Source of the DNA: CBDBON01 sp965208395
GTDB taxonomy: Bacteria > Chloroflexota > Dehalococcoidia > Lucifugimonadales > CBDBON01
Assembly: GCA_965208395.1 (NCBI GenBank)
Contig: CBDBON010000003.1
Location: 806,001 to 870,000 of the forward strand
Length of the DNA: 64,000 nt
Direction: 5' to 3'
Shown: piece after piece, positions 8,458 through 16,200 of the stretch
How positions within the stretch are numbered: the first letter of the stretch is position 1
Layout: every line of letters begins with the position of its first letter
The notes under the pieces: model-generated
Database searches by the model: none
What the model was told of the DNA's origin: nothing
What the model saw: only the letters and a program-made list of their open reading frames with translations
Program-made: the position numbers and the translations under genes

Positions 8458-8751
8458 TTGCCCAGTGCCAAGTCGGCCCGAGTGTCGGAAAGGCGTCGTC
8501 AGCGGAACGCGCCCCTGCGCACCAGAGCCAAGTCGGCGGTGACCAGGGTGCGCCGCCTGATCGCAGCCGATGACCTCGACGGGGCGGAGCAGGCGCTGGA
8601 CCCCGCCATCGTATCTCTGGACAAGGCCGCCCAAAAGGGCGCTCTCCATCGTAACAACGCCGGGCGCCGTAAGTCCCGTCTCATGAGGATGCTTAACAAG
8701 GCCAGGGGCGCCGCTCTTACCTCTTCCCCCGGCTCCGCGGGGGAAGATTGA
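8458..8751 (+). CDS. rpsT: 30S ribosomal protein S20
   Basis: Primary 16S rRNA-binding protein of the small subunit. It is rich in Lys/Arg in the N-terminal half (SAKSARVSERRRQRNAPLRT) and has the family motif HRNNAGRRKSRLMRMLNKA. The start is TTG, with GGAGG eight bases upstream. At 97 residues it is about 10 longer than E. coli S20. The extra C-terminus (SSPGSAGED) and its TGA stop are encoded by a family A dispersed repeat rather than by ribosomal-protein sequence. Confidence 0.94.
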   Translation: MPSAKSARVSERRRQRNAPLRTRAKSAVTRVRRLIAADDLDGAEQALDPAIVSLDKAAQKGALHRNNAGRRKSRLMRMLNKARGAALTSSPGSAGED

Positions 8752-8764
8752 GATGGGGGTCCCC
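8713..8764 (+). repeat. Family A repeat, best uninterrupted copy
   Basis: Runs GCTCTTACC, CTTCCCCC, a GGCTCCGC loop, GGGGGAAG, then ATTGAGATGGGGGTCCCC. CTTCCCCC and GGGGGAAG form an 8-bp stem. It overlaps the last codons and the stop of rpsT. Confidence 0.8.
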
Positions 8765-8807
8765 TCGACCATAGACTCGGTACGACCAGAGACCAGAGAA
8801 GGGTGAG

Positions 8808-9065
8808 ATGCTGAGAATAAGACTGAGACGAGTTGGAGCCAAGAACGAGCCGAGCTTCAGGATAGTGGTCGCCGACTCAAGGGCTGCACGAGACGGTGCT
8901 TTCGTCGACCACTTGGGCCACTATAATCCGCGCACCGACCCTCCCACCATCGTACTGGACCGTGATAAGGCCCGTGGATGGATAGCACAGGGTGCCCAGC
9001 CCTCTGAGGCGGTGCGTCGCATGCTGGACATGCCTGACACCCAGGAGGGTCCGGACGAGACATGA
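8808..9065 (+). CDS. rpsP: 30S ribosomal protein S16
   Basis: Small-subunit assembly protein, 85 residues, within the normal range. It begins with the characteristic MLRIRLRRVGAKNEPSFRIV and continues with ADSRAARDGAFVDHLGHYNP. The ATG is preceded by a weak AGAAGGGTGAG site. The stop overlaps the next start as ATGA, so khpA is translationally coupled. Gene order rpsP-khpA-rimM is conserved in many bacteria. Confidence 0.97.
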   Translation: MLRIRLRRVGAKNEPSFRIVVADSRAARDGAFVDHLGHYNPRTDPPTIVLDRDKARGWIAQGAQPSEAVRRMLDMPDTQEGPDET

Positions 9066-9292
9066 AAGAGCTGGTTGAATATATCGCAAAGTCGATAGCT
9101 TCCCATCCCGAGGAGGTGAAGGTCACCGAGCAGGAGGGGCGTGACGGCAGGCTTCTTCTCACGCTGGAGGTGGCCCCTGACGACAAGGGCAAGGTGATCG
9201 GCCGACAGGGCCGCGTCGCGCAGTCGATCCGTGTCCTCCTTCGCGTCGCAGCCGTCAAGCAGGGAATCCGCGCCGTGCTGGAGATCGTATAG
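9062..9292 (+). CDS. khpA: KH-domain RNA-binding protein KhpA
   Basis: A 76-residue single KH domain (YlqC/KhpA family). The RNA-gripping GxxG is GRQG at 47-50, within KVIGRQGRVAQSIRVLLR. Family members bind RNA, often with KhpB, and influence cell division and translation in Gram-positives. It starts by a 4-base overlap with rpsP and is followed 9 bases later by rimM. Confidence 0.93.
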   Translation: MKELVEYIAKSIASHPEEVKVTEQEGRDGRLLLTLEVAPDDKGKVIGRQGRVAQSIRVLLRVAAVKQGIRAVLEIV

Positions 9293-9301
9293 CAGGGTGA
9301 C

Positions 9302-9847
9302 GTGCCTGCTACTGTGACCACGGCTCCGCCATCCCGTCGTACCGTGCGACCTACGGAGGATCACGTCATCGTCGGATACGTACTCGGCCCTTGGGGAGTC
9401 CGGGGAGATGTCAAGGTGAGGCCTGCCACCGATATGCCCGAGAGGTTCGCTCCCGGCAACACCGTGCATCTGGATGGCACACCGTCCCGTATCGAGCGTG
9501 TCCGTCCATCCAAGGGGACATTGATAGTGAAGCTCGACGTCGTTGAAGATCGGACGGCTGCCGAAGCGGTCAGAGGACAGCCTCTTACGATTCCCCAGGA
9601 GAATCTTGCGGCCCTCCCCTCCGGCTCCTACTATCACTTCCATATCATAGACATAGAGACGTATACTGAGGATGGACGGCGTCTGGGTACGGTCAGGCGA
9701 ATCCTCCCTGCCGGAGATGTGGACGTGTACGAGATCGCCGCCATCCACGGCGGCGAGGCGCTGGTCCCGGCCACCGATGAGTACATCCTCGAGGTCGACG
9801 TTCCGGCCAACAGGATGATCGTGCGACTGCCTGAGACGGAAGCGTAG
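9302..9847 (+). CDS. rimM: Ribosome maturation factor RimM
   Basis: Binds S19 and helps assemble the 30S head. It has an N-terminal RimM beta-barrel (VGYVLGPWGVRGDVKVRPAT at about 24-43) and a C-terminal PRC-barrel (GSYYHFHIIDIETY onward, then ALVPATDEYILEVD). Length is 181 residues from a GTG start; the first 20 residues before HVIVGYV are non-conserved. In most genomes trmD follows directly. Here no trmD is seen and the next gene is a redox lipoprotein. Confidence 0.94.
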   Translation: MPATVTTAPPSRRTVRPTEDHVIVGYVLGPWGVRGDVKVRPATDMPERFAPGNTVHLDGTPSRIERVRPSKGTLIVKLDVVEDRTAAEAVRGQPLTIPQENLAALPSGSYYHFHIIDIETYTEDGRRLGTVRRILPAGDVDVYEIAAIHGGEALVPATDEYILEVDVPANRMIVRLPETEA

Positions 9848-9849
9848 GT

Positions 9850-10797
9850 GTGAGGCCGATGAGAATATTGGGGTCGATCCTGCTGACCGCCGCGTTCCTA
9901 GCCGTGGTCGCTGCCTGCGGAGACGACGGTTCCGACACGCCCGGGACCGGCTCCGCGCCTCCGGCCGCGTCCCCCACCTCGACCCCTCAGCCGCTTGCAG
10001 CCGCTCCGTCAACGGAGACGCCCGTGCCTCCAGCGACAGCGCCCGCCACTCCAGCGACAGCGCCCGCCACTCCAGCGACAGTGCCCGCCACTCCAACAGC
10101 GACGACCGCTCCTCCAACGGCAGCGCCCGCCACCCCAACGGCGACGACCGCTCCTCCAACGGCAGCGCCCGCCGCTCCAACAGCAGCGTCCACCGCTCCG
10201 ACGGCAGCAACCGCCGCCCCGACGGCAGCAACCGCCATTCCGACGGCAACACCGGTGCCTCCAACGGCGACGCCCCTGCCCCCAACGGCGACGCCCGTAC
10301 CTCCAACGGCAACGCCACGCCCTCGTCCGACGGCGGCGCCCGTGCCAACGTCGACGGCCAAGGTCGGCACCGATGAGGGGAATCGCATCCCTGACTTTGA
10401 CTTCACGCTCACCGACGGGTCCACAGTGACGACCGCCGACCTGCTGGCCACCGGCAGGCCGGCCTTCATCTTCTTCTACGCCGAGTACTGACCGGAATGC
10501 CGCGCCTCGTTGGGGCAGCTAAGAGCTATCTGGAAGGACTACTCCGACACGGTCGACTTCTACGCACTCGAGACGGACCCGTCGGCCAGTCTCTCGGATA
10601 TTGCGCGGGTAGGAAGGGAGAGGGGATACTCCTGGTCCATGGGCAGAGCCGACAGCTCGACCCGTGCGCTTAAAGTGCTGGGACATTCCATCAAAGTCGC
10701 GTTCGACGCCTCGGGGGAGATCGTCTACCGCGACGGGTTCGGCCAGGGTGACGCTAACGCTTGGCGCCGCCTCTTTGAGAACCTCTCAGGAGGGTAA
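9850..10797 (+). CDS. Thioredoxin-like lipoprotein with in-frame TGA at the redox motif (putative selenoprotein)
   Basis: Read through one TGA (10489-10491), the frame gives 315 residues. The N-terminus is a lipoprotein signal (lipobox VVAAC, C23, then GDDG), followed by a long Pro/Thr/Ala linker (about 37-165). A redoxin domain begins at IPDFDFTLTDGSTV and runs through RPAFIFFYAEY-U-PECRASL to FENLSGG. The TGA sits exactly where the first Cys of CxxC belongs, giving U214-P-E-C217. Both halves are in the same frame and the downstream half is fully domain-like. A hairpin at 10502-10519 is spaced like a bacterial SECIS. It is probably a membrane-anchored extracytoplasmic thiol oxidoreductase or peroxiredoxin-like enzyme. 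GTG 9850 is the first start; ATG 9859 with GAGG upstream is equally good. The alternative is a nonsense mutation (TGC to TGA). Confidence 0.75.
10015..10345 (+). repeat. Imperfect tandem repeats coding a Pro/Thr/Ala linker
   Basis: Degenerate units built on CC(T/A)CCAACGGC(G/A)ACGCC, mostly of about 18-21 bases, encode PTAT/APPTA repeats. This is a low-complexity spacer between the lipid anchor and the redox domain. It is prone to length change and is not CRISPR. Confidence 0.8.
10502..10519 (+). promoter_or_regulatory. Putative bacterial SECIS hairpin
   Basis: GCGCCTC, loop GTT, GGGGC-A-GC: seven pairs (one G-U) with a single bulged A. The loop starts with G at 10509, 17 bases after the UGA, and has three bases. 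These values fit published descriptions of the bacterial SECIS consensus (apical loop about 16-37 bases after UGA, a G among the first two loop bases). The fold was done by eye. Confidence 0.5.
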
Positions 10798-10822
10798 GCT
10801 CTACCCAGCCGGGGGGAGGGCG

Positions 10823-11320
10823 CTAGCCGAAGGGCCACCACCATCTCTTCCCGCCGGAGGGCTTGGACTGACGGCGACGACCCGGAATCTCGATAGGCTG
10901 CTGGCTGAACACCCTGAGCTGGCGCACGACCGTATCGAGTCGACGGACGTCGAGGGGCTTTTTGCTATAGCGCATGGGCGGGATGTTGTAGGAGCTCAAC
11001 AGCGCCTGCTCCGCCTCGGTACCGGTCAGTATGAACACCGGGATGCCCTTCAGGTTCTCGTCATCGAACATCTCGGCGAGGACCTCCTGACCGTCCTTCT
11101 TGGGCAATCTGAGGTCCAGGAGCACGAGGTCGGGCGTTGCGGCCTCTGAGTGAGCCCCCTCCTTCCTCAGCACGGCCATGGCCTCCTCGCCGTCCTCTGC
11201 GAGTGTGATGCTCGCCTCGTACTCGGAGTCCTTGATGGCCTCTTGCGTCAGTCTCGCGTCGCCGGGATTGTCCTCCACAAGCAATACTTCAAGAGGCTTT
11301 TCGCTCGATCCTAGGCTCAT
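10823..11320 (-). CDS. Single-domain response regulator (Rcp1-like)
   Basis: CheY-like receiver of the branch that partners with phytochrome-type kinases. The acidic pocket is VLLVEDNPGDARL, the phospho-acceptor Asp is in LVLLDLRLPKKDG, the Thr in FILTGTEAE and the Lys in YSKKPLD. A basic, Trp-rich tail (RRRQSKPSGGKRWWWPFG) follows the receiver and may bind a surface or partner; there is no DNA-binding domain. It lies downstream of a second receiver (11444-11890) and the histidine kinase (11887-13260) on the same strand, separated by 120 bases containing a hairpin. It may therefore have its own promoter. Confidence 0.9.
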   Translation of the reverse strand: MSLGSSEKPLEVLLVEDNPGDARLTQEAIKDSEYEASITLAEDGEEAMAVLRKEGAHSEAATPDLVLLDLRLPKKDGQEVLAEMFDDENLKGIPVFILTGTEAEQALLSSYNIPPMRYSKKPLDVRRLDTVVRQLRVFSQQPIEIPGRRRQSKPSGGKRWWWPFG

Positions 11321-11403
11321 CTTTTCACCTCTCTCTAGGCTGTAGGAAGGGTGTAGGAGTTTCTGTTAACTGTCGATGCATCCATACTAACACAACCCTC
11401 GAA

Positions 11404-11423
11404 AAGCCACTGTTCCGTGGCTT
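11404..11423 (-). terminator. Possible terminator after the second response regulator
   Basis: AAGCCAC, six-base loop, GTGGCTT: a perfect 7-bp stem 20 bases past the stop of the 11444 gene, with four T's at the 3' side when read on the minus strand. The U-run is short, so efficiency is uncertain. Confidence 0.5.
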
Positions 11424-11443
11424 ATCACTCTTGGGAAACGGAG

Positions 11444-11890
11444 TCACTGGGGTGGGAGCACCACGACGTTCAGCCAGAAGCTCTCAATCGTCCGGACGAC
11501 CTGCATGAACTTGTCCAGGTCGACGGGCTTCGTAATGTAGGCGTTGGCGTGAAGGTTGTACGACTTCACGACGTCCTCTTCGGCCTTCGATGTCGTTAGG
11601 ATAACTACAGGGATCCGCTTGAGGTCACGGTCGGCCTTGATCTCGGCCAGCACTTCACGCCCACTCCTGCCGGGGAGGTTCAGATCGAGGAGGATCAGGT
11701 CGGGCTTCGGACTGTCCGCATGGGGCGAACGCTGGCTCAACATCGCCAGGGCTTCCTCGCCCGTCTCAGCGACTGTGAGACTGTTCCTCAGCTTCCCCTC
11801 CCTCAGCGCCTCCTGCGTCAGGCGCACGTCGGCTGGGTTGTCCTCCACGAGAAGAATCTCGACCGCAGGCTCGCTCTCACCTTTGTTCAT
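11444..11890 (-). CDS. Single-domain response regulator (Rcp1-like)
   Basis: Receiver protein of 148 residues from the ATG that overlaps the kinase stop (ATGA). Conserved positions are ILLVEDNPADVRL, the acceptor in LILLDLNLPGRSG, VVILTTSKAE and the Lys in YITKPVDLD. The sequence NLHANAYITKPVDLDKF is typical of the Rcp1 family. Translational coupling to the kinase makes it the likely direct phosphotransfer partner. A longer frame to 11968 lies inside the kinase gene and was discarded. Confidence 0.92.
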   Translation of the reverse strand: MNKGESEPAVEILLVEDNPADVRLTQEALREGKLRNSLTVAETGEEALAMLSQRSPHADSPKPDLILLDLNLPGRSGREVLAEIKADRDLKRIPVVILTTSKAEEDVVKSYNLHANAYITKPVDLDKFMQVVRTIESFWLNVVVLPPQ

Positions 11891-13260
11891 CTGATCCCAC
11901 CCTTCCGCGGCGAGCTGGGCAGCGTGAAATGGAACACTGATCCATTCCCGGCCTCTTCGCCGATCCATATCCTGCCGTGATGCCGCTCCACGATTCGCTT
12001 GCAGATCGCCAGCCCGATCCCGGTGCCTTCATATTGACCACGCCCGTGCAGGCGTTGGAACACGAGGAAGACGCGTTGGCGATGCTCTGGCGGTATGCCG
12101 ATACCGTTGTCACTGACGGACAACAGCCACTCGTCCCCCTCTTTCCGACTCGCTACGTGTATCCTGGGCGGCTCGTCGCCGCGGAACTTTAGAGCGTTCG
12201 AAAGAAGGTTCTGGAGCAGGCGCAGCATCTGCTGCGCGTCGGCCGTCAGCGTGGGCAGCTCATCCTTGGTGACTGAAGCGCCGCAGCTCTCGACGGCCAT
12301 GCTCAGGTTGGCGGCCGCCTCGTCGAACACCAGGTTCAGGTTGGTCTTCTCGGGACGCAGCTCTCGCGTCCCCACGCGGGAATAGGTCAGGAGCGCCTCG
12401 ATGAGGAGCTGCATGCGTTGCGCGCCGTCGACGGCAAACGATATGAACTCATCCGCGTCGCTGTCGAGTCTGCCCATATATCTGCGACCCAGAAGCTGGA
12501 CGTAGCTGGAGACCATTCGTAGAGGCTCCTGCAGGTCGTGTGAGGCCACGTAAGCGAACTGCTCCAGCTCGGCGTTGGAGCGTCTGAGCTCCTCGGTCTG
12601 CAGTCGGAGTTGCTCGTAGAGCCTAGCATTGGCGAAGGCGCTGGCGATCTCGGCGCCAACGCTCTCGGCCAGCCGGCGGTCGCGCTCCGAGAATGCGTTC
12701 TCCTTGGACGATCTCAGGTGCATGATGCCGACGACCTCCCCCTTGGTGATCATCGGCACCGCGATGAATGAGAGGAATCCGACCTCGAGTCCATGACGAA
12801 GGCTCGGCATCCTTCCCTCAGGGGAGTCGCCTTCACTCATGAGCAGCAGCAGACTGGTGCCGGAGTGGGCCACTCTCTCGGTGAAGGAGCCCCTCAGAGG
12901 AACGACAGCGCCCGGCGGCCGGTCCCCAACCTCCTTCCCTGACACGTACAGGAGTCTATAGGTGCCCGTTGCCCTGTCGATCTCGGTTATGGATATCCTC
13001 TCGAATGAGATGACCTTGCGAACCTCGCGGGCGAAACGCTCGTACACCTCGTTCATGTCCAGAGAGGAGTTTATGATCCGGGCCACCTCCGCCAAGGTTT
13101 CGGTCTCCCTGGCGAAGCGTCGTACGGCGGGCTCAACGTATTCGCGGGAACTCTGTCGAGACACCTGCGCGAGGAGCGATTCCAACTCCTCGACGCGGGT
13201 CCGGCACGCAGCCAGCTCATCCATGAGCTCCTCGTTCGGCCTATTCCGGTCTTCGACCAT
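11887..13260 (-). CDS. GAF-domain sensor histidine kinase, phytochrome-like output
   Basis: Cytoplasmic kinase of 457 residues with no membrane segments. It has an N-terminal helix with a coiled-coil look (about 10-60), a GAF domain (about 60-215), and a dimerisation/phosphoacceptor helix with SHDLQEPLRMV (H241), the variant typical of cyanobacterial phytochrome-family kinases. The HATPase_c domain follows: N box NLLSNALKF (N355), DNGIGIP (384-390), GTGIGLAI (412-419). The PAS and PHY domains of phytochromes are missing, so the GAF ligand is unknown. It overlaps its response regulator by 4 bases and starts 9 bases after the Lhr gene ends. Confidence 0.92.
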   Translation of the reverse strand: MVEDRNRPNEELMDELAACRTRVEELESLLAQVSRQSSREYVEPAVRRFARETETLAEVARIINSSLDMNEVYERFAREVRKVISFERISITEIDRATGTYRLLYVSGKEVGDRPPGAVVPLRGSFTERVAHSGTSLLLLMSEGDSPEGRMPSLRHGLEVGFLSFIAVPMITKGEVVGIMHLRSSKENAFSERDRRLAESVGAEIASAFANARLYEQLRLQTEELRRSNAELEQFAYVASHDLQEPLRMVSSYVQLLGRRYMGRLDSDADEFISFAVDGAQRMQLLIEALLTYSRVGTRELRPEKTNLNLVFDEAAANLSMAVESCGASVTKDELPTLTADAQQMLRLLQNLLSNALKFRGDEPPRIHVASRKEGDEWLLSVSDNGIGIPPEHRQRVFLVFQRLHGRGQYEGTGIGLAICKRIVERHHGRIWIGEEAGNGSVFHFTLPSSPRKGGIR

Positions 13261-13269
13261 GCGGACCGC

Positions 13270-16200
13270 CTACAGACCGCCGACCACGACCGGGGCTCTC
13301 TCCGATCGGCGACGTCCACCCGAGAGCAGTCGACTGCGCACGGCGGCGCGTGTAGACTCGTCCACGTCTCCGATGATGCGTATCTCTCCGGCCTCCAGTG
13401 CCGCAATAGGCGTCCCGTTTCGTAGAACGACCTTGTTGCCGGGTATGGACGTGACTCGGGGGCCGGGCGTCAGTATCCCTGCGAGATTCAGCGGGTCGCA
13501 AGCGGACACCGTGACGAGGCTGCCGTCCGACCGGACATTGCGGAGACTCCGCAGTCTCTCCACAGCTTCGGGCAGCGCGAACTGCTCGCCGACAAAGCCT
13601 GACACGAACCGGCCTCCCCGCACCTCGCCCCGCGCCTCGGCGCGGCGGTAGAAGCGGGCAAGCTCCCTCCAGCGAGGCGCCAGCGCGTCACGCCGCAGCA
13701 CCTCAGGGAAGACGACTCCATACCGCTGCAGGAGCTGCATTCCTCGTGAGCGGACAATCTTCTCGTCATCGTCCGTCCCCTGTCCGTTCCCGGTGACGGG
13801 AACGGCGGAGTCGAGAAGAGACCATCGACTGGACAGAGACCTCCGCGGCGCGGCGCGGCGACCGCGTCCGCTGCGTCGTACTCGACGGGTCGTGCCGTCG
13901 ACCATGCTTCTGACGGGATTGAATCCGTCCGTCGTGACGACGCCGTTCGCGGCGAGCTGCCACAGGGCCTTCTCCGTCTCCGACGGGAGACGGTGCGTCC
14001 CAACCGCGATGTCCTCCAGGAAGGATGCGCCGCGTTCTCTGAGGTAGTCCAGAACGTCGCGCGTCGCTCCCACGACATCTGCACGGCTTCCATTCTGAGG
14101 TTGAAGCAGCCACGTGAGAGAAGCCCTCAGCCCCATGGATATCGGCACCGAGCGCGACAGGACCGGGCTGTTGATCGATGAGGCTCCATTTGAGGAGCCT
14201 CGACTGAAGCGGCCCCAGGCGACCTCGCCCGAGTAGCAGAGATCGTCGAGCGAGGACGGGCTGTATTCCGTGACGCGTGAGCTGAGTATTTCCGACTCCC
14301 ACGCGCCGGCCGCAGCCTCGAAGCCCTGCATCTGTTCGATCACGTCCAGGAGGCCCCCCATGCCCGTGGCCCGGCTGCCAGCGGAGCAGTGCTGCCATTC
14401 GACGAGGAAGCGTATGAAGGTGGCCGCGGAGACCGGCTCCACCTGCTTTCGCAGACCGCTGATCGTGCTCCGGTGAATTCTGGCGAGGATTCTGCGGTCA
14501 CAGAGCTCCTCTTCATCGCGTCGCCTGGTGAAACGGCCCCGTAGCACGTTCCCGGAGGCCTCCATGTTCGCCAGAGCGATCTTCACCGAGCCCGCGCCCA
14601 GGCCCAGGTCTTCGGTCATATCCGCGACTGTGAACGGCCCTACGCATTCGACGCGCCCTCTGACGAGGGCCAGCTCGGCCTCGTCTGGATCGGGAGCCTG
14701 TCCGCCGGGATCGATGGCTGGCAGAGTAGGGGTGAACTGGGCGTCGGGAAAGACGGTCGCTACGAGAGTGGCAGTCTCGGCGGCGACCCATCCCGTTCTT
14801 CCGTCACCGTAGCGCATCTCCGCCGCCCGTCCTTCATCGACCAGGCGGCGCAGCCATATAGGCCACTGCCGCGCGTTGACAGCGGAAGAGCCCCTCCCAA
14901 CATCCTGCTGCGGGAGGAGGGCGAGTGTCAGGAGAGCGTCGTGAAGCTCGTCGGCGTCCCGGACGACCGGCCACGCATCCCTGGAGGCCTCCTCGATCGC
15001 CTCAGGGTCGAGATAGGCGAGCTCCCTCGTGTCCTCGGGCAGGGCCCGGCGCAGCGCGACGGCCCTCGACCGGCGTTCCTCCAGCGGAGCGTCGTCGAGG
15101 AAGGCGTACGGCATCGCGTTCAGGATCTGGTGGCTGAAGACAGAGGGCTGCGTCGTGTCCCTGGCGAATATCTCGATCTCCCCGCGGGTGATCGCATCCA
15201 GCACGTCCTTCATTCCTTCGATATCCATCGCTTCGGTAAGGCAGTCGCGGATCGTCTCCGCGACGAGCGGGTGATCCGGGACCTCGATGTCGCCCGGTGG
15301 AGCGTTGTCCTGGCACTCGACCTGGGCCGGGAAGACGGCCGCAAGCAGATCGTCCGATCTCATACGCTGCAAGGGCGGAGGCACCTTTCGTCCCGACGAG
15401 AACCGCAGTATCGCCAGGGCGCGGGAAGCAGCCCATCGCCATCGTATGCCGAACAGAGGCGCCTGCAGCACCGCCTGCGTGAGCACCTTCTCCGCCTTGG
15501 CCGACGGCACGTATCGGAATGTGTCCTCAATCGGGAAGGACAGTGAGGGCCCCAGCGACAGGTTGATCCCGTCCTCGGTGGCCGCCGCCTGCAGCTCGAA
15601 GTCGAATGTCCGGCATATCTCCTTGCGGAGCGACAGCCCCCAAGCCCGGTTGATCCTGGAGCCGAACGGCGAGTGGACCACGAGCTGCATCCCGCCCGAC
15701 TCGTCGAAGAAGCGCTCCGCCACCACTCGACTCTTTGTAGGGACGGTCCCGAGAATGCGGGCCCCCTCGTCGATATAGGCGCAGGCCTGCTCCGCCGCGT
15801 CGCGTGAGCAGCCCGTCCCCTCCACAAGCCAGCGTGCCGCGTCGCCGTTCGGGGAGCGTATGTATATCTGCTCTCTGAGATCGGACACTTCGTCCGATAG
15901 CTCGTTCGTCCGTCCCGGCGCCTCTCCTATCCAGAAGGGCACGGTGGGCGCGGCGCCGTGCGCGCTCTCCACCCGCACCCTGCTGGCCTCGATCCGCAGA
16001 ATTCGCCACGGCGTGTTGCCGAGGAGAAAGACATCGCCGCGCATGCTCTCGATGGCGAAGTCCTCGTTTACGGTCCCCACGAAGGTGTTGTCCGGTTCAG
16101 CGACCACGTCGTAGTCGGCGTTGTCGGGAATCGCGCCTCCGCTCGTAAGCGCCGCCAGCCGAGCGCCGCGGCGGCCCCGGAGTCTCCTGTTGACGGAGTC

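Noticed and set aside
10015..10345. Short direct repeats considered as a CRISPR array
   Set aside because: Units are 18-21 bases, degenerate and in coding frame, giving a Pro/Thr linker; there are no spacers.
10489..10491. Reading the TGA as an ordinary gene end, with a separate small gene at 10510
   Set aside because: The downstream piece is the exact continuation of the redoxin domain in the same frame and has no start of its own with a ribosome site.
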